DNA of 64,000 nucleotides from the NCBI GenBank assembly GCA_037962975.1, contig CM075675.1, positions 29,018,501-29,082,500 on the forward strand, in the 5' to 3' direction. A program made the translations under genes and the position numbers. This document shows, piece after piece, positions 12,150-24,895 of this stretch; within the stretch, counting starts at the first letter, position 1, and each line of letters begins with the position of its first letter. This DNA comes from Clitoria ternatea (lineage: Eukaryota > Streptophyta > Magnoliopsida > Fabales > Fabaceae). Below the pieces are notes generated by a model, which was not told the DNA's origin, ran no database searches, and was given only the letters and a program-made list of their open reading frames with translations.

Positions 12150-12310
12150 AACAACAGAGAGCAAAAAGTATGGGAAGATGGAAAAAACAGAGATAAACCA
12201 GACACGATGGGAAGACGGAGAAGGAAGAGAAAACAGAGAGAGAGCAAGAGACGATGGGAAGACGGAGAAAGACTAGAAAACAGAGAGAGCAGAGACGACG
12301 GGAAGGCGGA
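12150..12310. repeat. Purine-rich imperfect repeat, CT-rich leader on minus strand
   Basis: Copies of a GATGGGAAGACGGAGAA-type unit followed by AGAAAACAGAGAGAG recur two to three times. On the minus strand this is the CT-rich sequence directly upstream of the ATG at 12133, as in many plant 5' leaders, so it may be the old leader of the RNase H1-like gene. Confidence 0.5.
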
Positions 12311-14440
12311 CATACACTGTTCATATATTCTCCATTCTCTAACGTTACATTTTCTCACAGACACACCTACACCCTAGCGGGACACTGCTTGCACGCATGC
12401 CCTGTACACGCGTCCCTCAAACATCACGCCACTGACACACATTCCCTCTACAAATGTGTTTTCTACAATCTCCATACTGTACACTTAAGTTTACTCAAAT
12501 GGCCCCGAAAGGTTCAACCGGTTCCCATTCGTTCATCTATGCTGTTGGATTCATCTAAAGGTGTGAGCACATTGGTCAAACTTAATCAGAAAAATTTTGA
12601 CTCCAAAGTGGGTGGACATTAGAATTGTCCAACCACCATAAGTAATGTAATTATTAGCAGAGTACCAGATAATGATTTTTAATATTCTCAACCAAGCTAC
12701 TTCTCCATAATGTGCATTAAAATTGCATTTGACTTAATTTAGGGGTTCATTGTCCCACTGCAAACCATATTCCTTGTTGAAGTATCTATTGTAACAAAGT
12801 GCACATCCCTTGTCATAACAAAGACTAGCCCCATTCCAGGATTGTCAAAAATAGATTCCTATGGACTGTTTAAGCTATAAATTTCTAAAACCTTCATAAA
12901 TACAATTGTTAAAGTGTTAGATTCATAGATACAATTGTGACAACATCAGCCGTATTCACCTGTAATTGGCCGTAATATTAAGATTTTTAGTATCATCAAG
13001 GGCAATTTAAAATACTTATCTCTCCTGTCCATGTTCATGTCCAGCAGCAAGCTTCCCTCTAAGGTTAGCAAACAGTATACTGCATACAACATAATTTTGA
13101 AGGGAAAACACAACTTTGCAATGAGGTCCATGCCCTTAATGTGTGTTATAAACTTTAAAGGAGTTTTTACTATTTCAAACGGTATAAAAAATAAATATTA
13201 ACTTTTAAATTTTTTAATTTTTATATCTCCATTTCTCTAATTGGATATCAAATGCGTAAACTCATGAGAGGAAATATATTTTCAAGCTGTAGTGGGATGG
13301 TGACTCAGGTGTCAGGGACATATCCTGCTATCCACCACCCAATAAACATTATACAATACAAAGAGCCAAGCACACAACGAAAACACATTCAAACTATTAA
13401 TATGTTGAATTGCCATATCCATTTGTGTGGTCCCTCCATTATGCTTTCCATCCTCCAACAGTATCAAAATTATTACTATTATGTTGTTTATTTAATTACA
13501 AAGGTCTTAGAGTGGAAAAAATTAAGAATTGATCATTTCAAATGAAATTGTCATATTTTTGATTTTGAGAAGTGACTTTTCATTGGCAATTTTATTTTAT
13601 GTAGTTAATTGTTGTTCCTCCCCTCGGATAGTTCTAAATAAAAAGGAAACAAATTTAACAGTAAAAGTTCCTAAGAATGAAATTCAGTGGCAATGGATTA
13701 GGGTGGATTGAACATAAAAAAAATTCAGATTTAATTTAAGCTTAAAAAATAATGTCCAGTTCAATAAATGCCTAATTTTTTTAATGGATTTTTGTGGCAA
13801 ATTTTAGTGGTTTTATTTAAAATTTAAAATTAAACATCTCAGCTACCATTTTACATTACAAACTGGACTAGTCAACAAACTCCACCCATTTTGATAATTT
13901 GAGTGAATGGTCGTGACATGGGCAACAATTCATGAACTTACACTCTTAGCTGATCAACTTTCTTGAAATAATACAATTATGTTGCATACAACATACTTGG
14001 CCAGAATATTAAGATTCTGCATGTACAAATGTTTAGAGAAGAAAAAGAGAAAGTGGTTTACTTATACATCCAAGTTGGGAGAAATTGAAAATAAAAACAT
14101 AAAAAAGAAGACAAAAAGGACGAAGAAGAAAGAGAATCACAACTCAAAAAGCACATGTGAGATGTAAAATGATAATTAGAGGCCTTGCACGCAGGATATA
14201 ACCGGAGAAACCTGATTCTGGAGGAGCGGGGATCGATGTGGGATCCACACGAAATTCGAATTTGCATTTGAATGTCATTTGCATTTGTATTTGCATTTAG
14301 AAGGAGGATAGGGACATTAAGCAAACGCTGCATTGTGTGGCCCTATAGCTTTAGCATTGAATAATTGACTTTGACCAAAGAGAAAGAGGGAACTAGGAAG
14401 AAAAGTCACATTTTCCTCTCTATTTCCTTTGCCTTACCTG
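12311..14440. other. Intergenic and upstream region of the CCCH gene
   Basis: No gene was recognised. Short ORFs here have no family signature. The final few hundred bases before 14450 would hold the promoter of the CCCH zinc-finger gene. I see no TATA box that I would defend. Confidence 0.45.
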
Positions 14441-14469
14441 TTAGCTGTTGTTGTTGCTGCTGACAATAA

Positions 14470-15086
14470 AAAGGGCCCCCCCTCCCTCCCTTTCTCCCTC
14501 ATCTTCTCTCAATCGAGGTCTTCTCGATTTTCTTCTCTACTTTCTTCTGCAACTCAAAATCAATAACCTTGTCTACTCTTACTCCCTCTCTACTACCCTA
14601 AAGGTATTTTTTTTTTCTTTCCTTTCTTGCTTTCACTGCTTCGTACATAAAAAAGTTAAAAGTTTGTTTTTTTTTTTGGTGTTTTTGTTTGATCTTAGGT
14701 TGTTTCTGGGGTGGGTCTTAGGAACATGTTTTATGGGTATGGTATGCATCTGGGTGGATAGATCAAAGGTAGTTAAATTCGTATTTAAAATCCTAAAAAT
14801 TCAGATTTTAACCATCTTCATAAAAGTTTTCAAAGTTTGGTTTTGGATTTAAGTTGTTGGTTTTTGCACCCTCTTTTTTTTCATTTTGGGTAATTTATTT
14901 TTTCCTTGTTGAAGTACTAGAATAACAAGTTGTTACCTTTGATGGTATAATACAGTTATGGATCTATTTCTTGCTGATAAAATTGGGATTTGAAATTTTG
15001 TTTCTTAATAATTGGAAGTTTAGTTGGTTTTCTTCTTGTGTCTGAATTGATAGGCTTATTGAGATTTATGCTTTCCTATTCTGTAG
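14470..15086 (+). promoter_or_regulatory. 5' leader with intron of the CCCH gene (intron 14604-15086)
   Basis: A CT-rich leader (CCCTCCCTTTCTCCCTC near 14480) runs to 14603. It is followed by a donor GTATTT and a 483-bp T-rich intron that ends in TTCTGTAG at 15086. The next exon starts ten bases before the ATG at 15097. Long leader introns directly upstream of the start codon are typical of highly expressed plant regulatory genes. The transcription start itself is inferred. Confidence 0.65.
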
Positions 15087-15096
15087 GATTTGGAGC

Positions 15097-17175
15097 ATGT
15101 GCAGTGGTTCAAAAAGTGAACTTTCTTCCGCAAGCCACGTCATGGAGGGTAGTCTTCAGAAGCAGAATCAAGATGGTGTCTATAACTTCTCAGTTTTGCT
15201 CGAGTTGTCTGCATCTGATGATTTTGAAGCTTTCAAAAGAGAAGTGGATGAGAAGGGTTTGGATGTCAACGAGGCTGGCTTTTGGTATGGTAGAAGAATT
15301 GGGTCAAAGAAGATGGGATCTGAAACAAGGACCCCTCTCATGATTGCTTCTTTGTTTGGAAACACCAAGGTGCTCAGGCATATTCTTGAGACTGGATGTG
15401 CTGATGTGAATAGGGTGTGTGGTTCTGATAGGGCCACTGCTCTCCATTGTGCTGTTGCTGGGGGTTCTGAATCCTCACTTGAGATTGTGAAGCTCTTGCT
15501 AGATGCTGGGGCTGATGTTGACTGTGTTGATGCTAGTGGAAATAAGCCAGTTAATCTGATTGCTCCTGCCTTTGATTCTATTTCCAAATCAAGAAGGAAG
15601 GCTATGGAAATGTTTCTCAGAGGTGGAGAAAGGGATGAACTTATCCACCTGGAGATGGACCAACAGATGATGTTCTCTACCCCTTTCTCATCAAAGGAAG
15701 GGATGGACAAAAAAGAAAAAGAAGGAGGTGATAAGAAGGAATACCCGGTTGATATATCGTTGCCTGACATAAACATCGGTGTATATGGATCGGATGAGTT
15801 TAGGATGTACAGTTTCAAGGTGAAGCCGTGCTCAAGGGCTTACTCACATGACTGGACCGAGTGTCCTTTTGTTCATCCAGGGGAGAATGCTAGGAGGAGA
15901 GACCCAAGGAAATACCCTTATAGCTGTGTTCCTTGCCCGGAATTTCGCAAAGGGGCATGCCAGAAGGGTGATTCCTGTGAATATGCACATGGTGTTTTTG
16001 AGTCCTGGCTACATCCTGCTCAATACAGAACAAGGCTTTGCAAGGATGAGACTGGCTGCAATAGGAAAGTATGCTTCTTTGCTCACAGGGCTGAAGAGTT
16101 GCGCCCTGTGTATGCTTCCACTGGCTCAGCAATGCCTTCACCAAAATCTTACTCAGCTAATGCACTTGACATGACAGCTATGAGTCCATTGGCTCTAAGT
16201 TCCTCATCTTTGCCTATGCCAACTGTTTCAACCCCACCCATGTCCCCCTTGGCAGCTGCTTCATCTCCCAAGAGTGGAAGCTTGTGGCAGAACAAAATAA
16301 ACCTTACCCCACCATCATTGCAGCTCTCAGGTAGCCGGCTGAAGACAGCTTTAAGTGCCAGGGACTTTGATCTGGAGATGGAACTCCTTGGTCTAGAAAG
16401 CCCTGCACGTCAACAACAGCAGCAACAACAACAATTGATAGAAGAGATTGCTAGGATCTCTTCGCCATCTTTCCGGAGCAAGGAGTTCAGCAGGATTGGT
16501 GATTTGAGTCCAACTAACCTTGATGACCTTTTAGCTAATGCTGATCCTTCTGTGTTGTCTCAACTACATGGACTTTCTATGCAACCTTCCACACCTACAC
16601 AGTTGCAATCCCCAAGTGGGCTACAGATGCGCCAAAACATGAACCACCTTCGAGCAAGTTATCCATCTAACATCCCTTCCTCTCCTGTGAGGAAGCCCTC
16701 AGCATTTGGGTTTGATTCATCAGCTGCTGTGGCAGCTGCAGTGATGAATTCCAGGTCTGCTGCTTTCGCAAAGCGAAGCCAAAGTTTCATTGATCGTGGG
16801 GCTGCAACCCACCATCTTGGGCTGTCTTCACCTTCTATCCCTTCGTGTAGGGTGTCTTCTGCCCTTCCAGATTGGAGTTCTCCTACAGGGAAGCTGGATT
16901 GGGGCGTCCATGGAGATGAGCTGAACAAGCTGAGAAAGTCTGCTTCTTTTGGGTTCAGAAGTAATGGGGCAGCTGCAACTGCAACTGCAACGCCAATGGC
17001 AGAACCAGAACATGTTGAGCCAGATGTGTCATGGGTTCATTCATTGGTTAAAGATGTTCCATCTGAGAGTTCTAACATATTTGGTGCTGAGAAGCAGCAT
17101 TATGATCTCAGTAAAGAGATGCTTCCACCATGGCTGGAGCAGATGTATAGAGAGCAGGAGCACATGGTAGCATGA
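15097..17175 (+). CDS. Ankyrin-repeat tandem CCCH zinc-finger protein (plant RR-TZF, C3H30/OXS2-like)
   Basis: An intact single-exon reading frame of 692 residues. Residues 78-155 form two to three ankyrin repeats (TPLMIASLFGNTKVL, TALHCAV, GADVDCVDASGNKPVNLI). The arginine-rich region is followed by the plant tandem zinc finger. Finger 1 is Cys280-X7-Cys288-X5-Cys294-X3-His298, and finger 2 is Cys315-X5-Cys321-X4-Cys326-X3-His330. The C-terminal half is Ser/Pro-rich with a glutamine run at about 439-446 and a conserved-looking tail ending PPWLEQMYREQEHMVA. Arabidopsis relatives of this ankyrin subgroup (C3H30/OXS2, C3H56, C3H66) are stress-responsive RNA/DNA-binding regulators that shuttle between nucleus and cytoplasm. 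The length fits that subgroup. The ATG lies ten bases after the leader-intron acceptor and is the first in the frame. Confidence 0.95.
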   Translation: MCSGSKSELSSASHVMEGSLQKQNQDGVYNFSVLLELSASDDFEAFKREVDEKGLDVNEAGFWYGRRIGSKKMGSETRTPLMIASLFGNTKVLRHILETGCADVNRVCGSDRATALHCAVAGGSESSLEIVKLLLDAGADVDCVDASGNKPVNLIAPAFDSISKSRRKAMEMFLRGGERDELIHLEMDQQMMFSTPFSSKEGMDKKEKEGGDKKEYPVDISLPDINIGVYGSDEFRMYSFKVKPCSRAYSHDWTECPFVHPGENARRRDPRKYPYSCVPCPEFRKGACQKGDSCEYAHGVFESWLHPAQYRTRLCKDETGCNRKVCFFAHRAEELRPVYASTGSAMPSPKSYSANALDMTAMSPLALSSSSLPMPTVSTPPMSPLAAASSPKSGSLWQNKINLTPPSLQLSGSRLKTALSARDFDLEMELLGLESPARQQQQQQQQLIEEIARISSPSFRSKEFSRIGDLSPTNLDDLLANADPSVLSQLHGLSMQPSTPTQLQSPSGLQMRQNMNHLRASYPSNIPSSPVRKPSAFGFDSSAAVAAAVMNSRSAAFAKRSQSFIDRGAATHHLGLSSPSIPSCRVSSALPDWSSPTGKLDWGVHGDELNKLRKSASFGFRSNGAAATATATPMAEPEHVEPDVSWVHSLVKDVPSESSNIFGAEKQHYDLSKEMLPPWLEQMYREQEHMVA

Positions 17176-17560
17176 GTAAGAGCTGCTGCATGGCAATGCT
17201 TCTTGCTTATTCTGACAAAGTTTATTTATTTATTTATTTTATTAATTTGAACTGCTATTACTACCCAACATTACATAGAGTATAGTTAGGGATAGAAGGT
17301 GATATATGTTGCAAAGAACAAAGTTCAGGGCAATCCAGAGAGTTGAACAGTTCCAACTTCTAGATCAGGAAAGACGTTGGATGATGCAATGATGCTCATT
17401 TTTATTTTTATTGTATAAGATATTATAATTTATTCCCCACATCTCTCTACGGGGTGGCTGTATTTTATTTAGCAAGTGGACAATGTATTGGTCATTGATT
17501 AAGCAACACAATTCTTTTTACATATATTGTCATGCCATTTGATCAATGTTTATCCCTTAT
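17176..17560 (+). other. Probable 3' UTR of the CCCH gene
   Basis: T-rich and A-rich sequence follows the stop. It includes a TTTATTTATTTATTTATTTT run at 17221-17240 and TTTTATTTAG elements near 17461. The poly(A) site cannot be fixed from sequence alone. Confidence 0.4.
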
Positions 17561-19737
17561 TATACCTATAATCATGGGATTTCGTGTGCTTGTATTCTTT
17601 GACTGCTTAATTTTTCTTTCTGATTTCAATATTGGTTTTCTTTAGCTTAATCGGCTTGTAAAGTACCTGTATTCCCTTATCACTAGAGACGCCAACAAGG
17701 AAAGCTTGATTTTGCCAAAGTTGTGAAAAACAACTAAGGATGTTTGGTTTGTAATTGAGGAAAAAAATTATGAAAATAAAAAAATTTAATGGGGAAAAAA
17801 TTTATAAAAATAAAAAAATTTAAAGGTTGATATTAATCTTTTATATCGTTTGAGACAGTTAAAATTTCGTTTGATTGTAAGATTAATTTTTTTCTTTTTA
17901 CTATTTTCGTTCTGTTCAACAAATGGAACTCCTCACTAAACATCCTTTAAGTTGGCTAAACAACATACAGGGAAAAAAATTAGTGTAACACTAATGATTA
18001 GTAAAATACTAAAAACTACAAATTCTCTTGAGAACAATATCTGCACTGTAATCTTAGTGTGCATTTGGTGATTTGGTGATCAGTTAGATGTGATCTTAGT
18101 TAAAAAATGATGTTACAAATAATAATCAAATCTAATAATTAATATTTTGAGATAATAAAAACGAAATTGGGTCAAATGATGATAAACCATCCTTTACCCA
18201 ACCTCCATTCTGTTCCGAATACGGGGAAGTAAACGAGCTATTAGGATTTAGAATTTAGCGACTAAAAATCAAATGAGATTCATACATTAGGAAGCTAGTT
18301 GCTACCATAGTTAGACAGTTAGAACTATAGTTAATTGTTTTGCCCTCCTATATAAGCTCTTCATTTCTGTTGGTTATTCATCCATTCAATACAGTGTGTT
18401 TACAGCTTGGCTTTGTTCATCTTAATGGCATAGTAGCCAAGTTCAAGACATGGATCAATTAAGAAGATTGCTAACAGCATTCCAAATTGACACAATCACA
18501 CCCAAACGTGTTACCAAAAATCACACACAAATGCACCTTTTTAAAAAGCATTTTTATTCCTCTGGTGGGTGAAAAAAAACACAGCCTCCATTAAACAGAG
18601 GGAACTCCCTGTTTTGGTAGACATATAACTTTAATATACTTTAATTTGGTGGAAAATACCTTTAATACATCATTATACATGCATGCTTTTAATACAAAAA
18701 TAAAAAATAACAATTATATTCTGTTTCCAACCTTTTTTTTTTACAAATAACATATCATTCTTTTTATAAAGTGAAGTTCATGTCTGCCTAACTATGCGTG
18801 TGGCTTGGTTTTGGTCTCTTTCTTTTGAGCTTTTGTTTCTCTCCATGATACATATGGTTATATTTTTATTTTTTTTTTGGTTTGTATTAGAATGTTCATA
18901 ACAATTAACACATTTTGCTTACTAACCGATCGAATTTATTTGGCCATGTATAAAATAAAAATAAAAGACCCTGCAATCATTCAAACCAATTGTTAAGGCA
19001 CTGTTTATGAAGAGAAAAAGGCTTGCACAAGCAAATCAATGAACTAAAATCTCAATTCAGACCGATTATGTCACTTAATTATGAAAAAAAAAGGATGAGA
19101 CATGCAATGAAAATGCACTTAAATTTATGACATATTTGAAGAGTAGTTTTGCTAATTTCCACTCTTAAGATAATAGTCAGACAATTAAAAGTAGAAAGAA
19201 ATTTTAAAATGTTAAATTTAATATTATCAATACAGTAATAATAATATACTGTAATTTTTTAATAAAAAGTTCTGTTTGTTGATTTTTTTTAAACTATTTT
19301 ATCTTTATATAATATTAGCTTTTGACTGAATTCTCAAATTTGAATATTATACATGGGAATGTCCTTCAATATCCTTCCATATATTTTACAAAGCATAATC
19401 CCAAGTCCCAATATATAACAGATCTTAATTGTAAGAAAGAAGCCACACTCGTCTAATCTTATAAACTATTAAGGACTGCATGACAAATTTGCCCTTGTGC
19501 TTGTACCATATTTTTTTAGGACATGAGAATGAAGTAAAAACATAAAAACCATTGTGAGATATATATATATATATTAGATATTGAGTAATTTTTGGCCTAT
19601 GTTGACAGAGAAGGATTGATAGATGTTATGTTATTATGTCATGACTCAAGAAAGCAACCAAGTCCACTTTTCTTTAGGAGTTGCTTTGCTTAGTGGTGGA
19701 GTACTTTGGAGTTCAATTTGGAGCAACCACAAAGAAA
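17561..19737. other. Intergenic, with a possible LTR remnant
   Basis: Mostly AT-rich without genes. At 18340-18430 there is CCTCCTATATAAGCTC followed by ATTCATCCATTCAATACAGT, a TATA box plus R-region layout common in Copia LTRs. The boundaries are not visible and this is only a suggestion. The last 150 bases hold the leader of the DUF1666 gene. An in-frame TTG at 19681 is not used as a start because an ATG follows at 19738. Confidence 0.4.
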
Positions 19738-22700
19738 ATGCTATGTTCCAAAGAAGAAGCTCTTGTTAGACTCTTCTACAATGCTTCTAGCTCTTTCCAA
19801 CTTCTCTTCCTCTTCCTCTTCTCCTCTTCCACTCTTCTCATCAAGTTCCTAAACTTCATTGGCAACTACTCCATATTCCAAAGGTCTTCCTTTTTTCGGT
19901 CTTTCTCTTCTTTACATAAACTTGTCTCAATCTCCATCATGTAATCTAACATAAGTTTTCTTTTGCATGTTTCAGAGATCAGAACTATGAGTATGTGTCA
20001 TCTGAGTATGATGATGAAGAAGAAGAAGAAGAAGAAGTCCAAGAAAGTTACTCTTATGTTCATGATTCTATTGAGACAGATCATCTAGTAGCTGACATCA
20101 TTTGTGGTGGAGAAACCCTTTTGTTTCTTCACAACAACAACAACCACCACACTCTGAGGAGTCATTCTTCTTCTGAAGAATTCATAACCCCTCAAGATAG
20201 CTTGATTGAAGACTCATCAGAAGAGAAGTGCTCCACAGAAACTTTGTTTTCTCACAAGTCACCCTTGGTTTCAGACTTTGAAAATGAAGAAGATGCAGAG
20301 GAATTTCCAGCAGAAGATGCTGATTCTGTGCCAAATTCCGCCCCAGTTGAAAGCAGGCCCACATCGCCCATCTTCAATCAGAACCTCCAGAACAAAAGTG
20401 ACTTGGAGGATAGTGACAAAAACTATAACGGTATTTCATCTCACATCATAGTTACACCATCGTTAAATGAGTCACCATTCAATCGTAAACGAAACTGGTG
20501 ATCGATCTAAGTTAATTTTTTATTACAATTAGTCACGGTTCAATTGATGATTTTAATATGACTCATTTAAATTGGTACAATTTAACAAACATTGGTTTAC
20601 TCTATAGTTGGTTACATTATTCACATGCAGCACTTGCATATATGATACATATTGTACAACTCTTGATTTGATTCTACTTTATGCAGAAGATCATGTTGAT
20701 GATGTTGGACTTATTGGAAATAAGAAGGTGCAAGAGGCAAACCTCACACAAGATGAGAGATTCTTTGCCATTGCTCCTTCCAAATTGGAGACTAAGAAGC
20801 TCATTTTTGAGGAAAAGGACGATGAAGAAATATATGGTGACTCATGCACTGTTGGGTCCACATCTAAGAGCTCATCTGAATGGAGGAGTTCCATTAACTG
20901 CAGGGATTCTGGAACTGATGACCCTTTTTCTTCATCATCAAGAAGAAGTTGCCGCAAGTGGGAATCTTACACAGTTTTCCAAAAATATGAAGAAGAAATG
21001 TCTTTCCTAGACAGGATCAGTGCACAGAAACTCCATGAAACTGGTAACAGAACACACCCATTTTCCAATCCTTTTTTGTCCTTCATTCATTTCACTTGTA
21101 AAAGAATTGTTACTTACTAACGATTAGGCACTAGGTTTGCCTCCCTTGATAGTGTTTGTGCTATCAGTTAAATCTATGTGTGTGACATTTTTGTGTTTTA
21201 ATTAAACTATTCAAATCTCTGCAGTAGGTTGATTCTAACGGGTTATATGATTTGTAAGATTGCAAGTTTAAATTATATCTGGGTACTAATTGATTTTTGT
21301 TAAATTTAATTGATCACAACTTAATTTCAGAGTCTTTAAGATCAATAAAGGTATCTCCAAGGTCAATTTCAGAGCGAATAGTGTACAAGTTATCAAGTAT
21401 AAACAAGAAACCAGCTGGTGATATACGTCACAACCCATATCATGAACTGGAGGGTGCATATGTTGCACAAATATGCATAACATGGGAAGCACTTAACTGT
21501 AACTACAAGAATTTTCAATACAAACGAGCCTCAAGAGGAAATGAAGTTGATGTGGGTTGTCCAGCCACTATTGCACAAAAATTCCAACAATTTCAAGTGT
21601 TGCTGCAGAGATATGTAGAGAATGAACCTTATGAGCATGGTAGAAGACCTGAAATATATGCTAGAGTGAGACATTTGGCTCCAAAATTGCTCCTCGTGCC
21701 AGAATATCGAGGTACCATAGTTTGTTAATTACAACTTTCATGCATATATATATAAATTGCAATCTTGATATGTTACCTCATTGTTTTGGACAACCTTCAA
21801 AATTAAATTAACAATCAAGTTCTACTCCCTCTGTTATTATTTAGTAGTCTATTTAGAGATAAAAAAATTTGTTTCAATTTATCCGTCTATTTACATTATT
21901 AAGGTAGTATTAATTGATTTCTTTTAAAATTACATTTATCAGTCTACTTAACATTAATTCAATAAATTCTTATTCATGTTATGTTTCCTATAAAAAATAA
22001 AGGTTGAAACCAAATAGTCAATAAAAGAAAGTATTAATGAAGAGTAAAATAATAAAATAACTAATTGTTCTACGAAAATTAACAAAAATAATAAGATATT
22101 CAACTTTCGACTAAACACCCCAAATATATCATGAAATTTCCATCGAAACGCCATTGAGATTAAAAAAGAATTTGTCCAAAATTAATTGGTAACCTCAGGT
22201 TGCGGAAAAAAAAACAAGAGTTAGCAAACAAAAAGCATGGTTTTACTTTTTATTTTAAATTTTATATTCAACTAAAAATATTTTGAAGATGAACAAAAAT
22301 TTGCGTATGAGGTTTATATATAGATTTTTTTCCCATATTTTATAATGATTAAAAATGATTAGCAGTTTAAAAACATGAATTATAAAGCATCAACCGAACA
22401 AGTAGAGTAGGTCTAAAGGTAGAAGATTTGGGTAATTTAACTTAGCATATTTTAGGTTTAAACCTAGCTTATCTTGTAAGAAAAAGTTCAAGTGAAGTTA
22501 TTTATATGTATTTCTGGATATAAATAGGGATTCAGTTAATTAAAAACGACTTGAATTTACAACAAAGAAAAGATCCAATGTAAAGTAAAGGTAATAGAAA
22601 AATAGTTACAAAGAATAATCAATTACTATATAAATAATTTTAATCATTTTAAGAATCAAATATAAACTTTTGGTGTTTTTAAAGTGTATAGCCCTGTTAT

Positions 22701-23612
22701 GATTAATTAATTATGAGTTCTTTTGTGTGTCATAAGAATCAGAAGATGATAATGCGATTCATTCAAAAATATCATCAGCTTCATTTCTGATTATAATGGA
22801 AGATGGGATCAGAACGTTCATGAGTTTCCTGAAGGCTGATAAAGAGAAACCATGTCAGGCTCTCACAGCATTCTTTAGGAGAAACCGAAGACACTTGGTT
22901 GATCCAACACTTCTCCACCTTATCAAGAAAGTTAATCAAAAGGTAATCATTTTTATATCTTAATAATTAAGTTCCCAATGTTAATTAAGTTAATCAATTA
23001 GTGTCCTCCACGCATCATTGCTCATTTCACATTTTATATTTATGGATTTAGCTTAACCGGTTACACTCTAGATGATGGTAACTATTAACTGTTACTGATA
23101 AAAATAATAGTTGGGATTGTATAACAACTTAATTAAAAAAATTGTTATAAACTTTTTATCTTAGAAGTGCATTATCATTTAAAGCATGTTGATTAGAGAT
23201 TTACTCCTGTTATCTGTTTTGGTTCGTTTTTTATAATTTCGATCATATGTATATCTTACTGTATAATGATTTTTTTTTTGGTTGTATTTGTACATAGTTT
23301 GATTTATCCTAACATATCTATTTTTGTGCATGTCTTCACTGATAATGTATGTGGATATACTTGCAGAAGAAGATGAAAGTCAAAGATCTTCGCCGTTCTC
23401 GCAAGTGTTTAAGGAAGAGAAAATTGAAGGAGGAAGAGGAGATGGAGATTTTGATGGCACTGATAGACTTGAAAGTGGTGTCAAGGGTATTGAGAATGAG
23501 TGAGTTAAGTGAAGAACAATTGCATTGGTGTGAAGAGAAGATGAGCAAAGTGAGAGTAGTTGATGGGAAACTCCAAAGAGATTCCAATCCACTTTTCTTC
23601 CCTGCACATTGA
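19738..23612 (+). CDS. DUF1666 family protein, six exons
   Basis: Exons 19738-19883, 19976-20430, 20687-21043, 21331-21711, 22737-22942 and 23367-23612 join in frame through GT-AG introns to give 596 residues. Residues 20-40 are strongly hydrophobic (a likely membrane anchor), and an acidic run of Asp/Glu follows at about 60-67. The middle is Ser/Glu-rich and low in structure. From about residue 320 the sequence matches the plant DUF1666 region (ELEGAYVAQICITWEALNC, then VLLQRYVENEPYEHGRRPE and LLHLIKKVNQKKKMKVKDLR). The C-terminus is basic, then helical, and ends in a short segment typical of the family (VDGKLQRDSNPLFFPAH). The family is sometimes mislabelled ribosomal protein L34Ae, and its function is unknown. 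All splice junctions were read by eye and keep phase, so the gene looks intact. Confidence 0.9.
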
Positions 23613-24895
23613 CCCACACTTAAAGATCATTTAATTAATTAATACATATTGCATGGTGACTGGATGGTGAATGTGCATGACTGCACCAAAGGAATATCCA
23701 CAACACCCTTTTTTCTTTTGTAAATATGGTTAAAGAAAAAAGTTGGAGGGTACCCTACAAATCAAAGTGAAACATGTGGGAGTGTCATGGATTTTGGAGC
23801 CTCAAAAGAGGGTAAAGATGAGTTAATGCTTATGACGTTGTTGTTGATGAATGTTGAAAGTGGAAGACGAGAGAGAAAGCAAGGAACATGGAGATAGAGA
23901 CAAGAATAGCTTTAGTTTGCTTTAGCTAGCTTTTTAATTAGGAATTATCTAGGAGGGTTTTTTGAGCTCAATTAATACAAGAATGGGGCAAGGAAGCACA
24001 TGCACCAAGTTGAATAAAAAGTAGTCTTGCTCTAGCTCTTGGTTAAAAGTATATCATGATAAAGGAATGTAGGTTTAGTGTTTTTTTTTTATTCAAACAA
24101 TAGAAAAAGCAATATTTTTAGGATGGGAATGGTTATTAAATCAATAAAAATACAAGTTCAAATGAATTATAACAATCAATAATTATCTAATTGGTTCATA
24201 AATTAACTAGTGTGAAATCAATCAATCCAATTCAATTTTGATAATATAAAATAGAAAAAATAATAATAAAGTGGGAATAGAAACAATTGCATATTTCTTA
24301 CTTTTAAATACCTATATATTTGTTTATAATGTATATATAATATATTATAGACAACAAAATTCTTCTTATAAATATTTAATGGTATTACATTTCATAAGAA
24401 TTACCTGCTCAGTAGTATTTATAGTTTTAAATATGTAACTTCTATTTTATTAAATAGTAAAATTGGAAAATATATAGTTAATAAAACCTGTGTAAGTTCT
24501 CCGTTATGCATCTGTTTGTTTATCTGTTGAGGATTCCAAACCTCTATTGTATATATACTAGTGTTTTGGCACATGCGTTGCATGAGAAAAAATTAGTATT
24601 TTCTTTAGTTTTTTGTATTTATATATGTAGTATTAAATGTAACGTTAAGGATTGTATAAAAATTTAGTCAATATAGTTAATAGTTAAAAATATTCACTTA
24701 GTTTTAATATATAACTAAAGATTAAACTTGTATGAAGATCAAAGAATATTAAAAAATAGAGAATTTTGATAGAAACACTACAAAAACATAAATAATGAAA
24801 ATGAATGGATCAAACTTATATTAATTTTTATCTTCTACTAGTTAGTGCTTAAAATCGTCGCTTTTCATTGATGAATAAAGAAGTCAAATACTTAT
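23613..24895. other. Intergenic, 3' flank of the DUF1666 gene
   Basis: No gene was seen. The first few hundred bases are probably 3' UTR. From about 24050 the sequence is very AT-rich. ACTAGTGTTTTGGCACATGC at 24559-24578 resembles a dispersed plant repeat, without visible boundaries. Confidence 0.45.

Noticed and set aside
15180..15818. 212-residue ORF on the minus strand across the CCCH gene
   Set aside because: Antisense shadow of an intact, well-conserved coding exon.
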